In this document: positions 12,515 through 25,000 of the stretch, in pieces
How positions within the stretch are numbered: position 1 is the first letter of the stretch
How the letters are laid out: each line of letters starts with the position of its first letter
Assembly (NCBI RefSeq): GCF_910596095.1
Contig: NC_056544.1
Span: forward strand, 10,215,155-10,279,154
From: Thunnus maccoyii
Lineage: Eukaryota > Chordata > Actinopteri > Scombriformes > Scombridae
Length of the DNA stretch: 64,000 nucleotides
Direction: 5' to 3'
Notes under the pieces: model-generated
The model's input: the letters and a program-made list of their open reading frames with translations, nothing else
Database searches by the model: none
Told to the model about the DNA's origin: nothing
Translations under genes and position numbers: made by a program

Positions 12515-14359
12515 TCATACTTTCACTGAAAGAAAAAGAAAAATGAGGGTAAAAAAAAAATGCAAAATCAATTTTTTGGATTTATAAATTTAAAACATCT
12601 GCCACATCCTGACAGCACAGTATTATTGATTGGACACAGTGGGAATCTAATCATGCACATCTTGGTTATATTTCACTTCAACTTACAGCACTGGACAGGG
12701 ACCTCCAGTGGTATGTAGTTCTGCTGGCAGAGATGTACAAAAGCAGATGCTAATCTGCAAGGGGCTCTGGAGGAGCTCAACTCACACACCAACAAGAACT
12801 GACCAGGATCCACCTGATGGCACAGACACCCTGCTATAAAAATGCAGCTCACAATCCATCACAAACAGTGCCATGTGTCAGCCTAAAAATGAGCTACATT
12901 TTCACGTTTAGTGGACAAGACAGAACATACTTATTTCATCAAATCCTGAGTTTATGTTAATAGACATAATTCAAATTTAGTTCAATTTCCTTTAGATAAC
13001 AATATACACATTTATTTTGCAGCATTTCCTTTGAGGCCTATTAAATCATATTTGCACATTTTTCCACTGAATAATCATTCCTTCATCTGTACTACGAGTG
13101 AATAAGTACAGTTGATCATGCCTGTTGTACCATGTTTGAACTTGAACATGTCCAGTTAATGAATGTCTTTATCTTGGCCGTTAATCATGTAAAGGTCCAT
13201 TAGAGGTCAACAGGGTGTGTGTGTGAGTCTGTGGTGGAGGTGGTGGTGGGGGGGGCTGTCTGGTGGGCAATGTGCCAGACAATTGTTTTCAGTGATTTAC
13301 CTTACACTTAATTAATCTTGTAATCTAAGTTCATGCTGGGTAAGAAACTGGTCATGCATGTCAGCTCTGCTTTTACACTCACCACCCTGAAGCAGGAGCT
13401 AAGTGGAGAATCAGGAGAGGAGAACAGGAAGTCACAGGTCACTGGGCTCACAGCTACTTTTGAGAGGCGCTCTGCTGTAGCTGGAGGTTTAATACACTCA
13501 GGTTTCATCTGAAGACGAAGACAAATGGTCAAACTGCAGTGGAGAACTGTCAGACACTGACATGAATGTGTAGACATTTATAGACTCCAGAGTTTAGGAT
13601 TTTCCTCTGTGCTCAGTATACAAACACTGCCAGCTTACCTGCCAGCTGTAGAAAAAATCCTCCAAGTTTTCAGCTTGAGATCCATCAGGTAAAGGAAAAT
13701 CATTCCCTGCTTCATTGTCATTGGACCCCAACAGACCAGTGGATGTGCCTGTGTACAGAAAAACATGTATCTTCGGTGGAGCATGGACATTAAAATATTC
13801 TTTAAGATCATGAAGCTAACAATAATAAAGATTCTTACCGTGCAACCATCCATCAAGAGTAAAACTGCACAACTCTAGCGTTATGTCACATGACAAGGAC
13901 ACTCCATTCTGATTGGACACCTGCACAACGTTTGATCCTCTTCTGACAGCCACTCCACTGTCACTGTGAAAAGTGTGCATTACAGCGGTGTTGCAGTTGG
14001 CTTTTACCTGTGAGACAAAGATTTATTTATTTTTTCCTTTAATCTTTTTGTAATTTTTCAGATACCTTGCAAGAAGGCATTCAAACGAAACTGCTGTGAT
14101 AGCTTTTCTCACACATACAGGCAATCAGGGTCACCAGGGTTACCAGCAGTCACAAATACCTGTCCATTGTGCTGAATGTTGATGGTGCTGTTATTCATTC
14201 CCAGCAGGAGGAAGTTCTGCAAGTCTGAACTGAGCAGCAGTGTGAATGAGGGGTCCGCGCTGATGTCTTGGGCGAGAAGAAGTGGACATGATGCTGGGAG
14301 CTCATACAGGTTTCCATCAAACGTCACTACAAACTGATCTGCCACCAACAGAGCTTGGT
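12515..14359 (-). CDS. LLTP block F, exons 69-74: vWD domain and cysteine-rich C-terminus
   Basis: Exons: 14160-14359, 13839-14007, 13639-13748, 13383-13508, 12687-12813, 12515-12525; TGA at 12515-12517. Exon 69 opens a von Willebrand type D domain (ADQFVVTFDGNLYELPASC, then LLLAQD). Exon 71 has its usual closing motif GLLGSNDNEAGNDFPLPDG. Exons 72-73 have the cysteine pattern that follows vWD in apolipophorins and related LLTPs (CDFLF, SPLSSCFRV, VDPGQFLLVC, LCQQNYIPL, VQC). The final exon adds only LKV. Vertebrate apoB lacks all of this. The vWD domain may help assembly or interaction of the secreted particle; its role in LLTPs is not settled. Confidence 0.88.
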
Positions 14360-17300
14360 CTTATGGAGAGAAACAGAACAACAAAGACAGAAAAAAGGGT
14401 CAGAATGTAAAATTATTGTCCTTTATTATTGTTAACAAACTTAATGCGAGTCTTTCTTACGCATGAAGGGGCTATCCATGATCTTCCTCTTGAGGCGGTA
14501 AAGTTCAGCTGTGGGTCTGATAGAGGCGAGGGTCTGCAGGGGCCTCAGGAGCCAGTCTTCTAAAAGGATCTCTACCAGTCCAGCCTCGGCCAGCCTGGAC
14601 CGGGGGAGTGTTGGCAGCGGCACTGACACAGTCACTGAACACTCACTGGAAAAACCAAGACCACTTGGTTCAGAATATCTTATTGGAATCATTTCTTTAC
14701 ATCTTTTTTTGCTCTGGCTCAACATTTGGGCGATTTAACAGCAAATGCAAAACCTTGAAGCTTGAGGTCAAATCAGTGTTCACGGTGCTAAATTAATTTG
14801 TCTGGGTTACATTTAACCTTTGTTTCAGGAACATGCCAATGATGTAGTTTGGAGCTGCTTCAAAAAGAGATAAAAATCACTTAAAATCTGTTCAAACAAC
14901 AGTTATATGTAACCTTGACATCTAAAAAACATGTTCTGACTTGGTTGTTACTGGGTGGGACTGTCATATTATAACATAATGAAGAATATATCCTCTCTTT
15001 AACCTCTTAAGTGATTTTATGAAAGGAAGGGTGCAGAGAGGTGGGACTCCCTAAAAACTTGGCATTTCACCCGGGTGCAGGTGGTTTTGCAGGACATAGC
15101 AGTGCATGCTTCAGTGAGCTCCATGACCGTCTTGCTTTGAGTGCACATTCACGAGTTTTCCACAATGAGGGTGAGTTATGTTAGTTTTGTACAAATAATG
15201 TAGGTTACTACTTTTAATTTGCACTACCCAGTCATGCTAACATTAGCATGTCATGTGTGTGTGTCATGACAATACTGTATGAAATTTACTGGCGAGCTAA
15301 CGTTAGCCAACTGTACTAAAACACTGTGCCAAGAAAAAGACTATAAGAATGTGAATTCACCTTTATGTATACACACAGACCACCTGCCTTTTTTCCTTCA
15401 CTTTTTTTCATTAAATTAATGGATTGTATTGTTGTTTAGTCTCTCACAGATGGGTGAAATGCTGCAGCGGCATGAGAGAGAGAGATATACATGTGCTTAC
15501 ACACTCACACACACAAAGTGAAATCTTCATACAGGTAGGGTGTGAAATATGGGGGGTCTTGGGGAGAGGGGGGTTAATCAGACAAACTACACTGAATAAT
15601 ACACAATATTCTATTAAAGTATTCCTATAATTTGTACATTTGGTCTCACATCTGTGCACATAGATACAATTCTTGTTTGTGCCTTGTACACCCATATGGG
15701 CTGAGCATCTGGATGTAAGATAGGGTCCTTAGTTACTTTTATTGACATGTTTTGACAGACACTAATATATCCAAATTATGAGCAACATGCACTGCCTCTG
15801 GTGATTGCACCAACTGAAATGTAGTTTGGTGAGGAGTTTCCAAATCTTTCCATGCTGAGGATCCTCAAATAGATAGAACAGAAACCTTTTGGTGTGGAAA
15901 CCTACGCTATGTCCACCTGAGACGAGGTATCCTACCCCTGGCAATGGAAGTAGGTAAGTGAGGAAAGTAGGGTGTGTTTGGTCTGTGACCTGGGGGATGA
16001 TGAAAATAAATTGTACTTAGTTTTATTGTAGGCTAATGATAACCTGCATGCACCTTTGTAAGAATGCAGAACAAAAATCCTGAATTATTTTGGTTTGACT
16101 GAATGGCAAAGTTTTTTGGCTAGTTTTATTTCTAAAGCTTGAAAATGAGCAAACTAGACTGAATAATACATGCATACAATATGGATCAGTTTATTTGATG
16201 CATAAATGCATACAGAATATACTACTTGTGTTCTATAATTTGTTTATTATTATTTTTAAACTGAGATTATTATTATTTGGAAACTGAAAGTCTCCCTTGT
16301 TTATCCAAAACGTGACAAGACGACCCAATGTAAGTCGATAGGAACGCGCATCAGGCACGTAACACTCTGTGTGACGCAGGACGTAAGGCACCGCCCCTGG
16401 GTGAAATACCAAGTTTTTAGGGGGTCCCGCATAAAGGTCTCAGACATGTGCAGTACCTGGGGGAGTATTTGTAGACAGAGGCCAATCGTTTCCTGACTCC
16501 TGACAGAGCCACTGCCAACCTGCTTTCAACCCAGTGGTAAGTGTGCTGGCCTGCCTAATTACAAAAAAACATCAACCATTAATGAACTCTGATCAAATAC
16601 AATCACACTCACTCTAAAAATATCTACATAACGCTTTGAAGGAGCTAAACTAGGAATCACTTCAACAAAAAGACAGAGTGCAGGTTTCTCACAACATCCA
16701 GGGCGACGCTGAGCGTGGCCACACTGGTCTGAGCCAGCGGCCTCAGCTGAGGGTTTTCTAACAGAGTAGGCAGGACCTCCACCAGCCGGTCAGTCCACAA
16801 CGACACAGCCTCCCTCCACAGAGCGTCCAGCCTCTGGCCCCTCACATCCTGGTACACACCTGCCAGAGTGGCCAAGGGCCCTGCGGAAGGAGCAGAGAGA
16901 GCACTGAAAATAAAGGGAACAGCGATACATTTTCCTTTCTCACATCACTGAGGAAATAAAATGATGAGGAGCTCAGGGGTCAGAGTACCCTGACAAAACA
17001 AAATTTTGGTGATCATGTAAGAAGAAAACATAAGTAATGATGGAAAACAGAAAAGATTATTTTTATGCTTCAGATAATGACGTAAAGGAAGAGAGGATTA
17101 GTTTATGATTCAGAGTTTCTCAAAGAAATTAGATTTCTGCCTGTGAGGAAAGGCAGGGACCGGCTGTACGGTCGTGACTCAAGAACTAAAGGGCATTACT
17201 AAATTTAAAGCAACTAAATCTGCTGTTTATACACAACCACAGCGCACCATTCTGTGCCTGTTATAGATTATAAGTATGTAAATTTAGACTTTTTACAAGA

Positions 17301-20300
17301 TAAAGCACCAAATTTGATCAAAGGGGGAATGGTGGTGTTGACCAGATATGAGAGCAACAAAAGATACTCCTTTGGTTTTTTTTTTCAATAACACAAACTG
17401 TGAGCTGTCATTTGGCTGACATCACTGGTTAGCGTCATCTCTCTAGACTCACTCCTCAGCTCCTGTTGTCCCAGCAGCGAGGTGTGCGCCAGCAGCCCGA
17501 GAAAGCGAGGCAGGCTGTCGGTCCAGATGCGACGAAGGGGGCTGTTCTGCCACAGAGCCGACAAACCTCTGTCTCTCTGCCCCAAGAGAGCCTCCGCTCG
17601 CTGGGAAACATGAAGAGGCACAGCGCTCAGCTCCTGGAGCAACGCACTGTCTCTGGACTGGAAGGAATGCGGAGAAGAGAAGCTGTCAGCTCGTTACAAA
17701 CTGCATAATGAAACCCAGATTAGAGCCCTAAATTTGCGGCTAAGTCTAAACCACTGCAGCATCTGTTTACACTGAGTATCCTAGTGTGTGTGTGATGTGG
17801 TTACCTGTCGTCTGAATTCAGTGAGGAGATTCTGTATTGTCTTGATTCTTTCCAACAGCTTCCTCCGTATCTGGGAGCTTAAATAGTGAACACGTGCCTG
17901 TGAAAACAACAACATACAGTTCTTCAAGGCTTCATACTGTATGGTAGTTGAAATATGGCTATACTTTTTTGCTGTTGGTGATACCTCCACCGCAGTAAGA
18001 CTCTCCAAACAGCCACTTGCTCTCAGCATCAGCCTGTGATTGGCTGTTCCCACAGACACGCTGCCCAAAGTTTCAGGTTTGTTGCTGCCGTCTCTTTTCT
18101 GCACATCCAGCTTTAAACCGTGATTTGTTCCCAAACATGCCAACACAGTAACATCCTCGTTCAGGCCTGAGCCTGTACATAAACAGATGCGTAAAAAATG
18201 TCTTTTTATTCTTGTTTAATCTTAGTTTTAATATTTTGGGGTACTTTTGTGAGCGTTTCCAGAGATGATTCTGTATTTACCGTTCTTGTAGCCTGCCGTG
18301 GTCTGAAGACATCTTCCCTCCACTGTGCCATTCAGCCAAATCTTTTCTCTGCGGTCCAGTCTGGCCTGCACCTGGAGACCAGATCCCTGGGGCCAAGACA
18401 GGGCACTGCCACCCACCTCCACACTCCAATTACCCATCCTAGACTGTTGAGTGTATACATACACATGTTTGTACTTATATATTTATGAGGACCCTCACTG
18501 ATGCAAAAGAATTCCCTAGACCCTAACTATGGAGATTAAGGAGTGCCAATAAATATTTTTTACAGCTTATATACTTTTTTGTCCTTCTTTTTTTCTTTCT
18601 TTTCTTTTATTAATTTTCCTGCGAGGGGTTCTTTATCATATGAGGTTTAAGAGACATCTCAGTTAAAGGGTAATTGGGATAACCTTTTCTAGCCAGCAAG
18701 AGTTACGAGACTAATTCCAAGAGTGAGAACCGCTCAGGGGTGTATCTGCTGTTGCGTAAGTTGTGCGATTGGAGGGGGGGGGTATATTGTCTGAGGGGAA
18801 TGGATATATTAAGGGACTTAATGGGTTTTGTTAAGGGTTATATATTTTGGATTTAATTTTGTAATATGCTTCTCTCAAAATTATAAAATGTCTCTCTCAA
18901 GGACAAGGTCCTTAAGTTTGGTTGATTAATTATAAAGTCGAGTAAAGTTTCCCTTCTTTCATGGAACTGTAGAGGTCTGAGGAAATTAACTAAGATCAAA
19001 CAGATCATGAACAGATTAAAACAGGAGATGTCTCTAATTAGTAAGAGATGGCCAGGACAGGTTTTTTCTTATCATTTTCCTCCCCGTCAAGAGGGGTCAT
19101 TATACTTATTCATAACTGTTTCAGATCTAGAATGTAATCAAAGACCCAGGAGGTAGATTTTTGGTAGTTCAAGGCACAATTAAAGATGATAAACTGAATC
19201 TGATAAATGTTTATGGCCCAAATAATGATGATCCTGGATTTTATGCCAAGTTATTCCTTATAGTTTCCAGTCTTTCTGGACAGAATATTATTGCAGGCGA
19301 CCTCAGTTGTACTTTATACCCAGCTAAAGATCGTTCAACACAAGTTGATCATTCACATATTAACAAAAGAAAGACAATTATTCAGTTTATGGATGAACTC
19401 CATTTAATAGATTTATGGAGGGTATTAGACTTTAATTAACCTATTATTTATTATTATTTTAATTATTGTTATTCAAATAGATATCATACGTACTTGTGTA
19501 TTGATTATTTCTTAATCTCTGCCCAGCTAATATCTAAAATAGAAAATTGCCAGTACAATAGTATTATTATATCAGATCATGCCTGTATTTCCTTGACTTA
19601 CATAGACTCTAAATTAATTTGTGACCCTCCAAAATGGCGATTTCAGTTAAAGTGACTCCTGGAGCTCTCATTCATAGAATTTCTTGGGAAACAAATAGAC
19701 TTGTTTTTTCTAATGAATACTACTGAAACCTCCACAACTACTAGATGTGAGGCCTTTAAAGCAGTTATTAGAGGACAGATCATGAGCTACGTTAGTACAA
19801 ATTCTAGGGAAATCAATAGGGACATCGCAACCTTAGACTCTAAAATAAATCTTGTTGAACAAAAATGATATCAAAATTTAGGAGACAGCGCAGAGATACA
19901 ACAGAAATTACTTATTTATAGAATGAAAGGAAATACATGGAAAACTTCTAGCTTGGTGTATTAAACAGCAGCAACAAGATAGTGCTATTCACTGTATTGA
20001 AGATAGTAAAGGGAATATTATGTTTGATCCAATAGAGATAAGTAATACATTTGAAATGGCATTAGAAAAAAATTACATATATACAGCCAAACAAACAGGA
20101 GGCATTTAAGGAAATATGGGATCCCTTAGTACAGTTTCTTAGAAGGGAAGAGTTACGCTTGCAGAAATGCATCATTCTGGGAGCAATATTGTATTTTCAG
20201 TTAGAGAAGCATGTGTGTATGCACATATGTACATGGTTATATATATGTACATGTTTTGAGTTTTTTTGTTTGTTTGTTTGTTTTGTTTTGCTTTGTTTTG

Positions 20301-21697
20301 TTTTTTGTCTTCTTTTCCTTTGTCTTTCTTTTCTTGTCTTGTGTTTCTATGATAGTTGATTACTCTCTGATATGAATTCTTAGTATGAAATGTTAATGTG
20401 TTATGAACTCTTACTGTTTGTTACGAGTATTTTGTAATGTTTTGCCTGGAGGAGTCTGGGGATGGGTGGGTGTAGGTGAGGTTAAGGGGATAATATGATA
20501 TGGTTCAGGCTGTATTGTATTTGTTTACTTTGATAAGTCCTTTTTTTCTTTGTCCCATGTCTATTTATGTTTAAAAAATAATTTAAAAATATTCTCCAAA
20601 AAAAAAGAGCACACAAACAGAGATGGCAGTTAATCCAATGTACAACAATAAAGTGCTACCAGTAATTCCATTACTGGTAGAAAAAGAAAATCTGTATCCA
20701 ATAATATAAAAAAGGGACATGACTTATACATAACTAAATTAAACCATTAAATGTACGTCATCACTGACAATCTGTTGACATGTTCCCTGTTTCACTGAAT
20801 TCACTAAGAGGTTTTCTTTTAAACATTTGACAATCAACTTAACTAAGACATATTATTGTTGAATGAACACCAAGGGATCTTTCTTGTTGTTTACCTCAGA
20901 GAAGAGAGACATGTTGGTGCCCTGAGTGGTAGAGGAGTTGGTCAGGGCGAGGGTGAGGCTGCACTGATGGGGCCGTCCTGTCACCGACAGGCGAGACTGT
21001 GTGTAAAACAGCTCGTCTCCTGAGTTCAATCTGTGGGATCCTGACCACGACAGAGTCTGAACAGATCATCAGGGAAAGTGATGGTTTTTTAACATACAGA
21101 AGAAATTTATTCAAACTCTTATCAAGTTAAAAAAGAAATGTCTGAATCCTCTGTGTGTTACATGTAATTAAAATGTGTTTATAACAGTAACTAGATCGGT
21201 AATTTTCTGATTTTTTTCTAACACTGGTAGATAGTTTAACTTGAAGCCTCTCAGACTAAGGCGGACTACTGATTAGGTATAACAAATATGACCAGATGCT
21301 GTTACATTTTATTCTCTGAGTCACGCTGAGTACTCCCCACAGGCACATAAAGCTAGAGACTACGCCAGCATGCAGTGCAACCAACAGACAGACACAGCAT
21401 CACTCATGTATAGTGACACATTTATGGGTGTACGAATTACCAGTTAAGAAATAAATCAGCAAACTGGTGAGTGTGACAAGTTAAAGAAGAAAAAAAACAA
21501 AAAAAGGACAGAGAGGCGTGGACTCACAGGCTGTGGTGGGCAGAGGCCCAGCAGCACTGTGTGCTCAAAGCGATCCCTGAGGTTGGTTTGGACCTTGGCC
21601 AGGAGTGTGTGTGAAGGACAGGGTGCAGGAGACACTTTGTCCAGCCCGACATTAACTTGGAGGCTGTGCATTCCCCGTGGACCCTTCTGCAAGCAAC

Positions 21698-21730
<33 letters not shown>

Positions 21731-21954
21731 GCAAACACAAACCGAGATTTTTTAAAACTCCAGCCATCTGCTACCACATGAAGAGAGAGTTTAATACGCA
21801 GAAACTCAATGAAAAACAACACACTAATGTTGTATGTACCTGGTACTTCATGCCTTGCTTGACACTCCTGTTGTCCCATCTTAGCTCTGCGTTTTGTGAA
21901 TATGAGTTTCCCTCCTGGCCCACTGACACACAACCTTTAACAGAAGACACTGCC

Positions 21955-22015
<61 letters not shown>

Positions 22016-25000
22016 CACATATATATATATATATGTATACACAGCAAGTAATACATAATTGGGCACTCAATAAAGACTGATCCCACAAAAATGTAAACAT
22101 CCTTGAGATTTGCAGATGGTGCAGCTGCACTACCTGCTGGGTTGAGAACAGAGCACACGCCTGCCCCCTGCTAGAGTTGATCTGCCACTGCTTGTTCAGG
22201 CTGAGGGAGACGTTGACAGGCACTGCGCTCTCCCATGACAGATGGGTCTGAGTGCACAAAAGTAAAAAAACCAAAAATACATACACTTAAAAACAAAATC
22301 ATGTAATCATATTCTCAAAATAATCTACACACTTGCTGCAACTGCAAAACCAACACTACTATTGCTGCTACAAGTTTTATGCAATATCAAAACCACCAAA
22401 TTCACCATGGGGTGAATTTGTGTAAATGTGACCTATTTGAGAATGAGTATTATTCTGTCATTGTTGTTGTTCATTGTTGATATATTTCATCAAAAACTGA
22501 AAATGGTGGAGGGATGTGGCAATGCACGCAGCACTTTGGGAATATTTTTTATTCCAAATGAAGCTAAATAAGATGTAAGAATTATGTTTAGTAAAATATT
22601 TATGTAATATGTATTTTTGTTCTTAGACAATAATGTAGTTTAATTTAATGCAAACAAAAATATGTGTAGCAAACCATTGTTGTATGGCGTCTATTGGAGT
22701 GGACAGATTCATGTTGAAAATAATAAATACTGAAACTAAAAGTACCACCTTGTGTTTGTATGCCTCCAACTAACCAAGTTGCAGTTTACATCCATGTCTG
22801 TCCAGACTTATATAACATTTGTAGTGTGGACTTTGAAGGAATCTAATAACAGGTATTAAGTGTATTTTTTTTACACACATTTTTTATTTTTTTTTGTTTG
22901 GCTAATAAAGCTGATTCTGATAGAACACAAAGTTGTAGCCATGACAGTAGACGATGCTTCAGATATGGATGTTGCTGCAAAGAAGCTACAAATACTAAAA
23001 CACTCTTCACACACATCTTCAGAAGTTCTAAACAATCACCACAGTTTCAAGGTGAAGACCCAAGATTAGTGTCACCAATTCAGTATCTGACCAAATGTGA
23101 AATATGGTCACAATCTGCCCTTCTGTTTCTGAGTTATCGTGTTGAATAATGACCAGCAAGTGTTTTTGTAGAACATTATGATGTCACAGTGAAGCTCACC
23201 TTTGACCTTTTGGATATAAAATATCATCACCTCATAATTTTATTCTATTAGACATTTATGTGAAACTTTGTCATAATTAGTGTGTGAATTCTTGATTTAT
23301 GGCCAAAAACGTGTTTTGTGAGGTTACAATGACCTTTGACTGCCAAAATCTAATCAGTTCATTTTTGAGTCCAAGTGGATCTTTGTGCCAAATTTAAAGA
23401 AATTCTAGCTGGATGAGGAGGCATTTTATGTCTCTGCGCTGGCCACAGCTGTTGCTGGTGCGGAGGCATAAAAAACTAAAACGTATTGGATGATATTGGG
23501 AAACTGATTTAATAATTCATGCATTAAATGTTTTTAATATGAAAATCTGAGACAGAGGGATGCTCCACCTGAACTAATAGATTTGGGGTCACATTTCATA
23601 ATTCAAAACATGGGAGTCTATACTGATGGTTGTTTTCAGTGTTTTGGGAACATGAGCTTTAATTTTGACAAATGTACCAAATCCACTGACATAAAGTAGC
23701 AAGACTCATCTATTGGTTACATGACTAGCTGAGATGGATACTTTAATAGCGTAAAGTGTGTGTGGTCTACCTGGTGGCTGCTGCGTTTTTCCCTCTGTGA
23801 GCTGTATGAGACTGTGTGAAGGGACAGATGGCTGAGTGTGGAGGAGAAGGGCTGTTTCAGCTCCAGCTTGGTCTCATTCATCTCCTCTGATCGACTCCAC
23901 AAGCTGAGAGCTCTGACCTTCAGTTGAACAAACCATAGTTTATGAAACAAAGAAATAAGAATAGAAATCCTTACAGATGATCAGGCTTGACATTCACTCT
24001 TTTCTTTGACTATTCTACAACCTTTAGGGGTTCGTTTCACATACAGTCATTACAATTTCATTAAACTTTGCTTGAGCATTGCCAATTGAATATGACAGTT
24101 TCATACTCCAAGAGACACAAAAGGAGACAAAAAACTGAGTCAGAGACAAAAGAAGATATCACAAAAGATTGCATGAATCACGCCCTTCATGTTCTCTGGG
24201 TCATGTCACACTTTGTGTACTCTGACCTGCTCCAGTCGGCCATGCCTTGTCCAGCCTAGTGAAACGCTGTCCAGCCGACCCAGTAAGGAACGCTCCAGTG
24301 TCACCTCCAAACTGGTCCAACGGGGAATGCAGGTGATCTGAACTACAGCCAAGGACAAGAGACAACAATCTCTAGCGAGCTCAATTCTTAGATGGTTAGA
24401 GGGATTTTACTTTTTTTTTTTACTTAAAGATACAATATAAATCTAACAGTTGTGAGGCTCTGCAGAGCTGGTTGTGTGACAGTTTACCCTTCAGGGTCTG
24501 GTTCCCCATCTCCAGTGCTGGAGGTGCAGAGTAAAGACCGGACAAGCTGAACTCCTGATTGCCCCAGACAGCTCCATGCTGGACTTGGTAGCTCCAGTTC
24601 CTGGCTTCATACACTGTCCTCACTGCAACAGTCCTGGGGAGTGGCTTCAACTACAGGACAAAGACAGTCACTGTAACATTTAGGATGTGGGTGTATCTTC
24701 ATGTCATGTCCAGGGTGCGGAAAGACAGATTGAGCCAAGGACCTGAATCAGTGTCATCATTTAAATTACATCTTATAATGTTGACTTTTCTTTCTTAAAA
24801 ACACATTTTACTATAGTTCCAATATGTTTTATCTGTTCTATTTTATTATTTCACCCTTTTTGTCTCATTTATATTATTTTATTGTTGGGTATTTTATTCT
24901 ACTGATTTTGACTTTCTGATTTCATTTAATTTTATTGTGCTGATATGCTTTATCTTGATTTCTCCATGTAAATCATTTTGTGACTGTGTTTTGAAAAGTA

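Noticed and set aside
21559..22080. 173-codon plus-strand ORF
   Set aside because: It reads through CA repeats (poly-Thr/His) and antisense to LLTP exons 59-60.
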